A DNA stretch of 37,693 nt. It comes from Oehlia diaphana. Lineage: Eukaryota; Glomeromycota; Glomeromycetes; Glomerales; Glomeraceae. Positions 10,214-21,832 of the stretch are shown piece after piece (within the stretch, counting starts at the first letter, position 1; each line of letters begins with the position of its first letter). A model generated the notes under the pieces. That model was not told where the DNA came from and made no database searches. It worked only from the letters and a program-made list of their open reading frames with translations. The DNA is taken from NCBI GenBank assembly GCA_003833135.1, contig QZLH01000242.1:26169-63861 (forward strand). The letters run 5' to 3'. The translations under genes and the position numbers were made by a program.

Positions 10214-10792
10214 CATTCAATTTGATTTTCGTCTTAAAAAGTGCTATGATCATGATTTTTGCTTCATGTGTGTTAAATCATTCGCTAATTTATTATATAT
10301 TTTACAGTATATTATATGATAAAATCCGTGATTGGGCCGAATTCTACTGTGACTATATTCTTTTGTATTCAAACATATATTTGATTGCGTCTACATCGGG
10401 CTTGTTTTATATTGGAATAAAATAGTGCATGGTAAAGTGATCAGCGTTCCGAAAACGGAACGACCACATGATTTTTCATCAAGAAGTTACCTTTTTTCAG
10501 ATGTGCTTTCTCAGTATATTCTAGGGTAAGATAAGTAATAAGTTATCATATTTTCCGAACACGAACGAAGTAGACAGGTGGTCTAACTCAGGATGAACTC
10601 TATTATGTAATTGCCGAAATTTTAATTAGGGTTTAATTTATTACGCCACATGATTAATACATTCTTCTGCGCATCCATGTCGATCATTTTTTATCACAAA
10701 ATACATTGATCGGACCAATCAATTTTTTCTTGCATACAAGAAGTTTCTGGCAAACACATCTTTCTCTTTGATTTCTTTTTTTTATATATTTT

Positions 10793-11796
10793 ATGGCAGA
10801 CTCAGAAGGTGCAACAAATAGTGAGTTTTTCTTTTCTTACATATTAATATAATATAATTTTTTTTTTCTTTTTTTTTATAAACGTAAGTTACTGTTGCTA
10901 CAACACAACAAGACTCAAATTATTTGATAAGTTACCAATCAATCTTGACAAGGATAGTGATATATTAATGTGCTTGTTTATTATTTATTAGACGAACTTC
11001 TTTTGGTTGCTGCCAAACAAGATTCTGAAGATATTTTAGAAGATATTTTTTCTCAACCGGGAACTTATGATATAAATCATAGTGATGCTATCGGAAATAC
11101 TGCACTTCATTACGCGTATTATGTCTTTCTTATATTATAACTATTTTATTATTTATTTTTATTTTTTTTGGTAAAAAGAAATAACGCGTTTTATTTTAAT
11201 TAATTATGGAATATGTAAACAGAGCTCAATTTGGTTCTTTAACTGCTGCTGAATTACTTTTACAACAGCCAAATATTAAGGTTAATTTGCAAAATAAGTT
11301 GGAACTTGATACACCACTTCATAAGGCTGTACAATATAAAGATGATCCTTCTGTAGCCTTAGAAATAGGTAATTTTTGAAAAAGTACTTTAAAATTTTAT
11401 CAACTTGAATAAAATAAATAAAATATGATTTCATTTTATAGCAAAACTATTGATTAAGCATGGGGCCGACCCAACGTAAGTTTAAAAATTCATTTTTATT
11501 ATTTTTAATATATCAATTTAATCTTTTTTTATTTATTAAAGTAAACAAAATAAAAATAAACAAAAACCCCAACAATTAGTTGATTCAGGAAATCAAGAAT
11601 TAAAAAATTTACTTCAAAAAGCTGCATTAGCTTTACAAGTGGTTTGTATATCCAAACCAATTTTTTTTTTGTTAATTTGAATAACAGTACTTAATCTTAT
11701 AATAAATTATAATATTTTTTTTTCTTTTAGGATGCAAGTGATATTGCTCAAGAAGACTCTGATGATGGTTCACCAAGTGATGTTAGTGATGATTAA
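10793..11796 (+). CDS. Small ankyrin-repeat protein
   Basis: A six-exon gene encoding 165 residues: exons 10793-10820, 10992-11115, 11223-11368, 11442-11475, 11542-11641 and 11731-11796, all with GT-AG introns. The ankyrin consensus is visible at residues about 42-65 (GNTALHYAAQFGSLTAAELL) and 79-110 (DTPLHKAV, then AKLLIKHGADPT), giving two to three repeats after an N-terminal helix pair. The C-terminus is acidic (EDSDDGSPSDVSDD). It resembles the small fungal ankyrin proteins such as yeast YCR051W, which have no well-settled function; they act by protein binding. The end of exon 5 is ambiguous (donor at 11638 or 11642, changing one codon). The 3' UTR carries a small hairpin at 11868-11885. 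Confidence 0.85.
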
Positions 11797-12579
11797 TGTT
11801 AAAAATTTTTATTTAGTTATAGTATCTTCTCTTTATATCAACATTATATCTTAGTTTGTAGAACTTTGCAGGCATATTTGCCTGCTAAAATCATCCTAAA
11901 AATTTATCTATTTTTAAATAGCTATAGGTTCAAACTATATATTAATAATAAATTTTTAACTTAATAATTATAAATTAAGTTTGCCATAGGCTAAAGTAAT
12001 ACCATTATTCACAAATTTAAAAGTTTTTGTTTAAATTACATATTTCTTTTTGAATAAGTTTAACCAGTAATCCAAAATTGATGCTTATTAGATTTGTCTC
12101 GTCAAAAGAAGATCAAACTTAAAATTTTAGAATAATAATCTTCCCATTGAAATGGAGTAAATGGGAATACCATATCAATAGGACTGATTTATGGGATTTT
12201 GAAAATTTTACCTAAATTCTAGAATAAAAATTTATAAAATGTATTTCAAAATTTTACACCACTTATTGAAGTATTATGCTAATTTATGCCTAAATAAATT
12301 TCCTGATGACGTATTTATTTGAATGTCAGTTATTTTCATTTCTTAATTTAGATTACTTAATTTAATAATGAAAAGAGTTTTTCTTCTTAAATAAATGGTT
12401 TAAAATAATTAGTTTTCTCAGCTTAGGAGAAGTTAAAAAGAGTGCAATTATTCTTTTATTCTTTTTTGTATAAAAAGAAATTGCTGATTTATTCACTAAG
12501 TAACATTAAGAACATTATATTATAATCTTTTGATTTATCGACCAACAAAATTTTTTTCTTAATACATCATGATTAATAT
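11797..12579. other. Convergent intergenic region between the ankyrin gene and eL28
   Basis: AT-rich 3' flanks of two convergent genes. The only structure noted is a 7-base-pair hairpin, GCAGGCA-TATT-TGCCTGC, at 11868-11885, about 70 bases after the ankyrin stop codon. No further coding frame is supported. Confidence 0.5.
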
Positions 12580-13357
12580 TTAATTTTTTGGTTTTTTGGT
12601 ATGACGGCGACCAGTTTTTTTTGCATGGACCTTAGGGGGTTTTTGAGATTGATAAATGGCAGAGATACGAGCCAATGCAGCCTAATATATGTATGAAATG
12701 TGAATAAATTAATAAATCTGTCAAAGTTTGAAATATATAAGGTTCAAAAAGACAATATTATTTATCCTTGGTTCATTATAGCAATTGAATTTACACCCTT
12801 CTTTCAAAGAAATGAATAATAAAATTTAAGCGGGTTCTAGCAATATTGCAATATTATATATAGAATATAAACAAATCTTACCTTTCGTAAATCAGGACGA
12901 TAATGAGATCTAGTAAGCAGACTAGTAAAACTTTTGGCTGATCTTCGAACACCCTTAGTAAGTGTAACTTTATTGATAGCTTTTGCTGGTTTATAAGAAG
13001 CTATATTGGTTTTTTTTGCAACAACGGTCACACCCCTATTACTTGGTCCAGGTGTTATTCCAATTGCCTAAGAAAAATAATTCTTAATTTTTTTTATAAA
13101 ATTATAAGAAATAATGAAGTTAAAGAAAACAACCTTCTTATTTGCAAGACCCGAATATTTGAATGAATTCAAATTCGTCAAATTATTCGGTTCAGAACTA
13201 AGTTCTAATCCATTACGTTTTACCAAGAACGAATTGTTGTTCCTGACAAGAAGCCTAAATATTTAATCAAACGAAATCATTTAATTAATTATATTTTTAA
13301 AAGATTTGTATAGTTAATTCAAATTCTCTTAATTTACCAAGTTAAATCATCCGACAT
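12580..13357 (-). CDS. RPL28: Cytosolic large-subunit ribosomal protein eL28
   Basis: A four-exon gene on the minus strand encoding 142 residues: exons 13357-13338, 13254-13134, 13067-12882 and 12681-12580. The product begins [20 protein letters not shown] and has the L28e signature [18 protein letters not shown] at residues 30-47. A basic middle follows, then [20 protein letters not shown] near residue 103, and a Lys/Arg-rich tail ending [11 protein letters not shown]. eL28 is a eukaryote-specific protein of the 60S subunit. Length matches the animal and fungal family; budding yeast lacks an orthologue. The short first exon (20 bases) is typical of ribosomal-protein genes. It shares a divergent promoter (13358-13888) with the mitochondrial bL12m gene. 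Confidence 0.93.
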
Positions 13358-13888
13358 TTTCTAAAAGGATAAATTGAATTTTTTTTTTTTTTGTTAACAG
13401 GTAGAATTTGTTTGAATTAAAAAATATTATTTGCATAAACTGATACTTACTTATATTCTAGAGATTATTATGGATGGTTTATTTTTAATCGAATAAAACA
13501 AAGGGTTAATTTAAAAAAATTAGATTTTAGGATCACGTTGATTGGTTAATGAACCACAATAATTTATCAATCACATGTTTACTTTTTCAAAGATAATCTG
13601 CACTTTTTTTAGTTGTCCAATGAATTTTCTATTTCGTTTAAGTTCCTCGCATTTTTTTTTGAAAACTTTCAATGGTAATTTAAAACCGATTCTGTTTAAA
13701 GAAATGATTAAAAACTTATCAAATTGAATTACAAACAACGTATTCTTTGAATTTGAATACCGAAATTTAGTCACGTTGTATTAATTATACCCTTGTTGCG
13801 TTATCTTTATCAAATAGAGTTATACTTCGGTGAGTTAATATGATGAAATTATTATATTTTTAAATACAATTATAAATGTAATTCTTAA
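13358..13888. promoter_or_regulatory. Divergent promoter region of eL28 and bL12m
   Basis: This 531-base stretch separates the start codons of two divergent ribosomal-protein genes, one cytosolic and one mitochondrial. It contains TCACGTTGATTGG at 13533-13545, whose minus strand reads CCAAT followed by a CACGT-like half site, TCACATG at 13571-13577, and a second TCACGTTG at about 13771. The minus-strand open frame here (13571-13774) has no family signature and is not annotated as a gene. Regulatory use is inference. Confidence 0.4.
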
Positions 13889-14657
13889 ATGAGACCTTTT
13901 TTATTCTTATCTAGAAGAACATCGCCCGTGTTATTTATTCAATCTTTGAAATTTCAGCGTGTTGCTCAATATGCGACAGAAGCTGAATCAAAAGAAAGAA
14001 TGCCTGCACCTGGAAAAGATGCTGCAGTTAATCCGCGTATTGCCAGTCTCGTGGATCAAATCGCATCGTTAACTTTAATCGAAACTTCAGAGCTAGTACA
14101 ATTATTAAAGGTAACAATTTAATTTGAAGTTCATGACTCGACCAAAAATCTTAATAAGTTTGATATTTTCAACATTATTGGAATAAGACCCGTTTGAATA
14201 TTCATGATGTTGTACTGCCAGCTGTTAATGTGGCTGCGTCAACTAATCCAGCTACTGCACCTGCAGCTTCCGATCATATTGAGGTAAGTTTACTTCAGAT
14301 TCAGAAAAAATTGCGAATTGGTTAGCTGTTTCTTAAATTTTACAAAATTTTTTTAGGAAGAAAAAGCTCCGGAGAAAACTGAGTTTACTGTCAAACTAGA
14401 AAAATATGATGCAGCGGCCAAAACAAAAATAATTCGTGAAATTAAAAATCTTATGCCTGGAACAAATCTCGTGGAGGTAATGCATTAATGGTTTATTTAT
14501 GCTTTTTAAATAATATTTAATTATTAAATCTATTATATAGGCTAAAAAATTTGTCGAAAGTGTTCCAAAGGTTATAAAGGAAAAAGTAAATAAAGAAGAA
14601 GCAGAAAAGATTAAAAAGACTCTGGAAGGTCTTGGCGGCACTGTCATATTTGAATAA
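13889..14657 (+). CDS. MRPL12: Mitochondrial ribosomal protein bL12m (L7/L12)
   Basis: A four-exon gene encoding 184 residues: exons 13889-14110, 14188-14283, 14357-14476 and 14541-14657. Residues 1 to about 32 form a mitochondrial presequence rich in Arg/Ser/Phe (MRPFLFLSRRTSPVLFIQSL). The N-terminal dimerisation region follows (IASLVDQIASLTLIETSELV, about 50-69), then an Ala/Pro/Thr hinge (about 88-104), then the C-terminal globular domain with TEFTVKLEKYDAAAKTKIIR near 115-134 and the closing AEKIKKTLEGLGGTVIFE. L7/L12 forms the ribosomal stalk that recruits translation factors. The bacterial family has about 120 residues, so the extra length is the presequence and hinge. Only 108 bases separate it from the convergent SNF8 gene. 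Confidence 0.93.
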
Positions 14658-14765
14658 TAAGAGCATTATATTTTCGCAAAAAAACGATTGATTGAAACCT
14701 TAACGTTTTTGCCAATTAAATAAATTGAATTAATTTTAATTTTCTATCTAAATATGAATTTGTTT

Positions 14766-15992
14766 TTAATCGTCTACGCCTTTGAAGAAACTAGGCACCC
14801 AATATTCCGGCGGATGTACTTGTTCGTCAATCCAGCAAAGGCCATCAACAAGCAATGTGTCCTGTTAAATTATCAAAGAGAATGAGATACACAAAATGAT
14901 TACTAAATCTGAAGAAAAAGAAATATTAAATTAATTCCTGGCTTACAATTGCATCATTGATACGTTCATTTCCCCAACCAAATTCAGCACTTAACAACTC
15001 TTTTGTAACATAACCTCGCTCCTAGAAAGTCAAAACAAGAGAATGTTAACAACATGTAAAAAAAATAGAGATTTCAGCAGTCTATAAATACTTGAGCCAA
15101 GACCAATATGTCCGTTTGATCTTTATTCAGTTCACGAGGTACAGATCTAACCATTTTGCGATCACCAATTGGTAATATTTCAAATCCATTACCCAATGGC
15201 TTGAGTGTTTTTATAGAACGTATGATGTCATCGCTAATTAAAAAATGTTTTGGATTCATCAAATTTTAAATTGTTTCGAAAAGATGGAAGTAAATTCTTT
15301 AAAGCAACTTTCCATATAGTTAATAATCGTTTAAGGACTTACTCACTAATTTCTTGTGCGGAACTACCTCCACTTCGCATTTTAGTCAACTGACGCTTTA
15401 ATTCTCCCAATTCAACTAATCCACCATTTCTACCTCTCGTAGATAAACATACACCAATGATTTGTATACCAAGTTCATAGTAAAAATCTCCAACCCCCAA
15501 GAGTTCAGACCAGAAGCCCTTATTTGCTGGGATCAATTTTCTCTATTATTAATATTTCCAAAAAAAACCAAGAAAAAAAATATAAATTGAGACTAAAGGT
15601 TACATGCGAGCGGATCTACGCCAATTGTACTGCACATTGTCTGAAAATGTTGTCTGAACACGGGATCCTTACGAATGCTCTTACGGTATTTACGAGAGAA
15701 TTCCACTAAATTTGATTTAAAGACTTGCAACTGAGATTTCATCTATAATATAAAAACTATTAATAATAAAATTATTTATATTTTGAACTTAATATAGAAA
15801 AGAGTACCTGTTCCATTTGTCGATCCGCAAAATTGTTTCCGATCTCACGATATTGATCCTGTTATTAGAAGATGTATGTGAACAAGAAACCGAAATAAAC
15901 CTAAAATAAAAGGAAACTAGTATTTATAACTACTTTACATTGGCACGTTGTTGCCTTATTATTTGAGATACGCCAGCGCCACGCTTTCGCAT
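14766..15992 (-). CDS. SNF8: ESCRT-II complex subunit Vps22 (SNF8/EAP30)
   Basis: A seven-exon gene encoding 246 residues: exons 15992-15939, 15858-15808, 15742-15604, 15526-15343, 15233-15092, 15021-14947 and 14861-14766. The product starts [15 protein letters not shown] and continues with the family helix [20 protein letters not shown], then [20 protein letters not shown] and [20 protein letters not shown], the hallmark region of EAP30. Two winged-helix domains follow, with [20 protein letters not shown] and the C-terminal [20 protein letters not shown] and [27 protein letters not shown] sorts ubiquitinated cargo into multivesicular endosomes. Human SNF8 has 258 residues, so this copy is full length. 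Splice phases join cleanly at every exon. The exon 3/4 junction was chosen to restore Ala-Ser-Asn-Lys. It is divergent from the gene at 16272. Confidence 0.93.
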
Positions 15993-16271
15993 TTTGACAG
16001 AATTAAAAATTAAGCTTTGATAAAAACTGGAATCGAAGATATACAGTATTTATAAACGGCAAGCGTTACGCTGCACTGATACTACAGTTTTTCTTATTTT
16101 GTTCACTATGAGCTGATCTCTGGATACTGACGCGTCTATTTGTTTGTACATCTATATATCACGTGATTCACAACTCGGTATATATTTTTAAAATTTTTGT
16201 TCAATCTCTACCTCATTTCAATACCAATTTCGTCGTGTACACATAAAATAATTTATAATATAAAGGAAATT
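15993..16271. promoter_or_regulatory. Divergent promoter with a TCACGTGA palindrome
   Basis: The 279 bases between the divergent SNF8 gene and the gene at 16272 contain ATCACGTGAT at 16158-16167, about 110 bases before one start codon and 170 before the other. CACGTG is the binding core of bHLH factors such as fungal Cbf1. A TATATTTTTA word follows at 16180. No experiment is implied; the site is read from sequence. Confidence 0.45.
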
Positions 16272-18985
16272 ATGACACATATAGATTTCTTTTTCGCACC
16301 AGATATGTCTGTGGACTTTGAACGAATGAATTTAGAACAAAATGGTTCAGGTGAAATCGTATCTGTTAATAACGACCAACATAATTTATCCATGAATCTT
16401 TTAAATTTCATAAATGATGAAAATTCAATTCATTGTAACTCTAAATATGACGCGAAAGTTGAAATCAATGATGATGCTGATAACGCTAATGCGGTTATTG
16501 TCAACAAAATGAGCATAGAACATTTGTTACAAAATGAAGACGGGAAAGAAGTTATCTATACAGATTATTTTTCGGACATATCCACAAACGACTATGAATA
16601 TTTTGTGAAAAAGGAAATTTCGGATGATGTCGAAATTTCATCTAACTTATTGAATGAAAAAGAAAATTATGCTTTTACTAGTTTTGGTGACATTATAAGT
16701 ACACACATTGATGATGCTGTGAATATACAGCAAAATGGCCCTTTCAAAGCCATGGAAGGAGAAAGTACGAATATTATAACATCTTCAGATGTGAATGCAA
16801 TTGAAGTATCACTTGTTACGTTGAACCACGTGACATCAATTCACGAGATTACAAATGAGCCCAATAACAATTTATCAGACAATAGCATAATTGAAAGAGG
16901 TAGTATTTCTAATGAACAAGTAACACGAGAGCCCGCATTTGAAAACTCAGATCGTTTGACAAGTTTCAGCGATAAGAATATGAGTAACGAAGATTCAAAT
17001 GATCTACAAGCAAATGCCCTCCTTCTTCTTGCTGATCTTGCCATTGCAGATATTGATGCTTCACCAATTCTAGCGAACGAAGAAGTACCTAATGTGTCAT
17101 TATCTGATATAAATGCACAGGTTTGGGATGGAATAAATGATTCTGATTTTAAAGTAATCTTGGGATTTCAATCCTTTATTAATAAAAAACACTTTATGGA
17201 CATTTTCAAGGAAGTTGCGGCGGTACCAATAAATGGTAATCAAATTAGAATAAAAGATATTATTTGTCAAGAGAACCAAGATGATTCTGATGGTTTACCG
17301 AATATTCAGTTTATTCCGGAACAACTTAAAAAAGATTTTAAACGCGAGCAAGAAAGTATACATTGTCAAGATAATCTGATCGTACCAAGTGATTCAAGTA
17401 TGATGATTCCGGAAATACACGATGGATTTGAACAAATACGCGACAAGAACATGGTCGTATCCACCAATATCGTTATGGATACTGATGAGAAGACTATAAA
17501 TGAAAATGAAAACAATATGTTAAATAATAATAACAATTTCCAGGGCCGTCAATTTTCTGATGACAATGTCTTATTTAAAGAATCCTATGCAAACTTACTT
17601 ACGAAGAAACAACCGGAATTTATAGAACAGACATTACCTCAGAGTCTTTCTGATAGTGATCAAAATTCAGATAATAAAAATAATATTTCCGACGACGGAA
17701 AATTTTCGAGCGATTTACAATCATTTGAACATACCGTTACTGATGATGAGGTTGTTTTAGCGGACGATAATATTTTGTCTTTATCACCTTCATGTGAGCA
17801 AATCAAAAATAAGACAGAAAAAGAATATTCATCCATTGATGATGAACAGAATACGAACCGACCGTCAACTGATGAACAATTAATGGAAGATACTGAAAAT
17901 ATTATCACTTCTGAAGAGGAGTCGTATTCGAACGAATCGATAACAGAACCTATCAAATGTGAAATTTTACCGCCTACATCTCCTCAAAGTGTACAGCAAT
18001 TAAGTATATCTCCCTCGACAATAATAACTAGAAGCATGGTTGCTTCACTCAACTTAAAGGTATGTTTTTTTTTATTAACTATTAGAGTCAACAAATTAAA
18101 CCAATAATGACATTTTATAGGACTCCACAAGTTCGATGAGCTTAGATGAAAAGAAACGGCTACTTTTAGAAGTACGCAAAAAGAAATCAATGCTACGTAA
18201 TAGTATCATTCAGGATAAGCAAGTACAAAATGTTGGTGAAGACAATGAAAATAGCTTGAGAATGAATTCAGATAAATTGTTATTACCTAAAAAGAAAATA
18301 CCTAATAAATTAAATAGCACGGCAATTAATCGATTAACTAAACAAAATACAGATAAGAATAAAGGATATCTTTGTGACCTTAATGTAGTAGTGGTAAGAA
18401 AGAACATTCCAAAACCACCAAGTCCCACTTCAAAACTTTACGAAAAAACGAAAAATGGAGGAGGAATTATCTCTGCTTTAAGGTCACGTAATAATATAGG
18501 AAAGGACAATATAGGTTCATGTATACCTGTCCTGAAATCACGTGGCGATCGACAAAATCGAGGTGAATCTTCTAGTAAAGGAGTTCATTGGAATGAAAGT
18601 AGATTAGTACAAGAATCGTCTCCTTTTATAAAGTCATCTCCTAGAACAGCAAGACAAAAACCTATTCCTAAACCGTGCTTAAAACAAATGGTATGTATCC
18701 CTTTACTAAGGGTATGATATATCTAATGTATATATGAGATCACGTGCAGCCAATCTTTGTAGATGTGTGACCGTATAAGATATTAGTTCTAATATATGTC
18801 ACTGCCCTTTACAGATATTTGAAATTAAATCTAATGCAAACAATTAACTCATAATTTGATTATATTAGAACACACCCATAGATTCACTCGGTAATGTCCT
18901 TAATGCTAATAGCAGTTTAACACCTATGGTAAAACGGGGAATGAAAGTCACCGTAAAACAGGTTAAATATAAAGGTGAAGAGTAA
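16272..18985 (+). CDS. Unrecognised 824-residue protein, acidic N-terminal part and basic C-terminal part
   Basis: A three-exon gene: exons 16272-18059, 18121-18690 and 18869-18985. The start is the first in-frame ATG (MTHIDFFFAPDMSVDFERMN); the open frame extends 25 codons further upstream without an ATG. Residues 1 to about 596 are Asp/Glu/Asn/Ser-rich and low in complexity, with few hydrophobic stretches (LLLLADLAIADI near 256-267). Residues 597-824 are Lys/Arg/Ser-rich, beginning with a predicted helix (LDEKKRLLLEVRKKKSMLRN). Several Ser-Pro or Thr-Ser-Pro sites (PPTSPQS, SPSTI, KPPSPTSK, ESSPFIKSSPRTA) suggest proline-directed phosphorylation. The short segment SSKGVHWNESRLVQ recalls the V-x-W words found in some nuclear scaffold proteins, but I cannot assign a family. 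No signal peptide or membrane segment is visible. It is probably a disordered nuclear or cytoskeletal protein, which is inference. Confidence 0.75.
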
Positions 18986-19232
18986 ATTTGAAAATTTAAA
19001 TAGTATGATTAAAGAACAATTTTTAACCAGATAATGTATAAAGATAACAGGAAAAAATCCCTTAATTCACACCTCAATTCTATTCTTTTCTAGATAATAA
19101 AAATGTGTTAATTTCTGTGTTTAGTAAAAATATTTATTATAGTCCTTGAATTTTTGGCTAACATTACAATATTGTTAATCTGATAAATACTATGTACAAG
19201 AACTTTTTTTTTCTTACAGCTCGTTTATTTAT
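18986..19232. other. Convergent 3' flanks
   Basis: AT-rich spacer between the convergent 824-residue gene and the NDUFB8 gene. It holds no supported feature. If the last intron of the NDUFB8 gene is not removed, that gene would instead end at 19319. Confidence 0.4.
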
Positions 19233-20067
19233 TTATTCACTACGTGCCTGACAAAAGAAAAAAACGACAAATATAATTAAAATATAATTATAGGTAAACT
19301 AATATCAAAAAAAAAATATTAAATTAAACATAGACATACAACACGAGATTTGTCTTCTGGATTAAATGGATCACTACCTAATTCAACACGCAAACCTTCA
19401 TAAGGATAGGTTTTCTTTTCCTATGAATAATTTTTTTGTCATACAGTCTTATGTTAGAATAATTTTTTTTTTTGTTAGATAAAATAGGGAAAAATTTGAA
19501 TAAACTGACCATAGGAGCTTCCGGCATAGTTTTTGCCAAAAAGATAGCAAATAGTCCAACACTACCAAAAAAAATACCGAGACTTTTTAATGCAGTAGAA
19601 GTTTTATAATTATAAAGATCAAAACTCCACACGCTTAAAGCTTCTTCTTCTTCATGTAACTTTAAATTAAAATATTTATAATAAAAAGTATATTAAGCTT
19701 AATTATATTAGTTTAACTTTTAATTGAAAGTACAAGCGAAAGTAAAGTGGACAAAAAAAAAGTGTGGAATGCAATTCTAATTAAAGCAGTCTCACGAAAC
19801 ATCACTTACAGTTTCATTTAAATTTACTCGATTTTGTTGATCCTCCCAACCAAGAGCAGGTCTATTTAAACGTGATTCAAAAGGTAAATTAGGATAATCA
19901 CCAATTAAAGGGTCGCCGTCACGAATTTTACCAGGACCCGATTTATAATGGGCTATTTGTTGATGCAATACTTGAGCAAAATTCGGTAAATAATTTCGTC
20001 GAATAAATATAGTATTAGTAACAGTATTATTACGAATATAACAAGGCAATATTAAACGCGGTGGCAT
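19233..20067 (-). CDS. NDUFB8: Mitochondrial complex I accessory subunit NDUFB8 (ASHI)
   Basis: A four-exon gene encoding 167 residues: exons 20067-19810, 19659-19510, 19420-19340 and 19247-19233. The N-terminus is basic (MPPRLILPCYIRNNTVTNTI). It continues with GDPLIGDYPNLPFESRLNRP and the family segment LHEEEEALSVWSFDLYNYKT, one membrane span (LKSLGIFFGSVGLFAIFLA), and the closing YPYEGLRVELGSDP. This order matches the ASHI subunit of the NADH:ubiquinone oxidoreductase membrane arm. The donor of intron 2 is GTCAGT rather than GTAAGT. The last exon is inferred: after CGTGTT there is a GTATGT donor, and a TTTTGTCAG acceptor 92 bases on yields Ala-Arg-Ser-Glu-stop. If unspliced, the protein would end in Val-Cys-Leu-Cys-Leu-Ile at 19319. 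CACGTG lies about 90 bases upstream of the start. Confidence 0.88.
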
Positions 20068-20158
20068 TTTATGAAGATTCGATTTAAAAAAAAAAAATTT
20101 GGGAAAATAATAAAAATAATAAAAATGATAACCGCCGGGATTTTATATATGTCTGATG

Positions 20159-20164
20159 CACGTG
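20159..20164. promoter_or_regulatory. CACGTG E-box upstream of NDUFB8
   Basis: GCACGTGAC lies 92 bases ahead of the NDUFB8 start codon. CACGTG is the Cbf1/bHLH core, often linked to respiratory genes in fungi. The binding protein in this organism is unknown. Confidence 0.4.
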
Positions 20165-20897
20165 ACTTCAGTACACCAAAATTTGTTGTACGGATGTACG
20201 ATAAGCGCGATATCGTTTTGATGCTTTAACCATAAATGTTGTTTTAGCAATCCTTAAGCCTAATATCGATATTTCTTCATTGTATATGTAATAATAATTA
20301 TTTTCATTCTCTGTATAAATTGAATCTTGAATTATTGGAATATTTAAAAGTTGTTACCATTCACCTTCATAGGATGAAATTAATGCGGTTATTTTAAAAA
20401 ATATTGCATCAACAAGATTATTACAAAAAAACGGAAAATATTAGTCATTTATTAGGGAAATGATCATATTAACGTGTCGCCAATGGTTTAATTTGATCAA
20501 TATTACATTAGGCGCCAAATCCATTTGTCTTACTTTCCAAGATGAACCCATAGCCAGTTGAAATTGTATTCATGGCATTTTGTATATGTTCCATGCCTTT
20601 TCCGTATTTTTCCGTAAAGTAGCATATTACTATAATTTATAACTTTTAACTTGCTTAGTTTTACAGAAATACGGATATATAACGCAATTATTCGGATAAA
20701 ATTATTTGATTTTAATGATAAAACTTACCAAAATGATTTTAATTTCGAATTTCGCGAATTATGAGCAATTTTTAGATACAAGAACTTATTTTATTAGATG
20801 CTAAACGTTTTAGGTTTAATTACCAGCAAATAAGTCAAAAAAATTAAGATTTTTGTATTATGAAATAAATAAAATAAATAGTAGTTTGATATACAGT

Positions 20898-20923
20898 ATA
20901 TATATATATATATATATATATAT
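20898..20923. repeat. (TA)n microsatellite
   Basis: An uninterrupted run of about 13 TA dinucleotides in the NDUFB8-GDI intergenic region. Confidence 0.85.
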
Positions 20924-21795
20924 TGTATTAATATTTGTGTTATTTTGCATATACAATTACTGTATGAGTTAACTTTAAAACAAGTTGTTTGTCGAATGTT
21001 AATATTTGATTTGAAATTAATTGTCATCATGTTGTATGTATGTGCCAATATCATTTGGATCCAGTTATACTTCAGTTGAAGTTAGGAGATAGTAAGTAGT
21101 TCCCAACTGGACATCCAATTGGATATACAGTATGTCTAATTGGGTGAAATAAACAGCCGCAGACATTTTCAATGCATTAATTGAAAATCCAACATTGCAG
21201 GTTGTATCATCTTTCGTTGCATCAAACAAATTATAAATTAGTCGGTAAAATTATGCTATTAAAGTATTGAAGTATTGAGGTTTGTTTGATAATATTTCTT
21301 TAAACATCTAATTGTGAAAGAGAGAATTTTCCACATTAAATGTAATTAGATTCAAGCTTGATAAATTTCTACATTTAATGATGAAACCTTTCTAAATATG
21401 TAGTCATGCAGGTGATCGGGATAAATCACTTATTGTTCGATGATCAATATTAATGCCCAAGTAGTTAATTTATTGTATCTGGCTTTTTTTTGAACGATTT
21501 TATCTCAACAACTACCTTTTCATGAGACCCTTCACACAAACGTTTATATAAAATGTTTCTCATGATTCTTTTTTTATATTATAAATTATGTTAATTTTTT
21601 TTTTGTAAAGCTGAATAAATTTTAAATTATTATAAAAATTTAATATTATACTGTAAAAAAAATCTTTTCGAAATTCGATGGTCCATCTTTATTACACAAT
21701 ATATTTATATTTGATATAGAAAAAACGCGTTTTTATTTCAAATCAAAATGGATTGAATAAATTAATAATAAAAAAGAACTGAGATTTATTAGTTA

Positions 21796-21832
21796 TCACG
21801 TGAAATCCATTGATTGGATAATTATCACGTGA
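21796..21832. promoter_or_regulatory. Pair of TCACGTGA palindromes upstream of Rab GDI
   Basis: Two copies of TTATCACGTGA (palindromes at 21796-21803 and 21825-21832) are 29 bases apart, separated by ATTGATTGGATAA, which also carries an ATTGG (inverted CCAAT) word. They lie about 370-400 bases upstream of the GDI start codon. Close pairing of the same palindrome makes a bHLH-type operator plausible. Confidence 0.45.

Larger units (their letters stand above)
6689..10792. other. Long intergenic region with repeats and possible gene fragments
   Basis: No complete gene could be built. 6689-8000 is AT-rich and featureless apart from the probable promoter of the ML-domain gene. TCACGTGA is at 8265-8272. 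An AATCCGGAT/ATTCGGAT-rich patch with the palindrome TTCGGATTTAAATCCGAA lies at about 8650-8800. A GC-richer tandem repeat lies at 8913-9080. Open segments at 9328-9555 and 9898-10213 are listed separately. Short open frames at 8017-8630 show no family signature. Confidence 0.45.

Noticed and set aside
13571..13774. Minus-strand open frame in the eL28/bL12m promoter
   Set aside because: Low-complexity Lys/Phe-rich translation with no homology signature, sitting in a divergent promoter.
16197..16271. Upstream extension of the 824-residue protein
   Set aside because: The extra 25 codons have no ATG (they would need a TTG start), so the first ATG at 16272 was chosen.
20794..21054. Minus-strand open frame across the (TA)n tract
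   Set aside because: The translation includes a YIYIYIYI run made by the microsatellite; not a gene.
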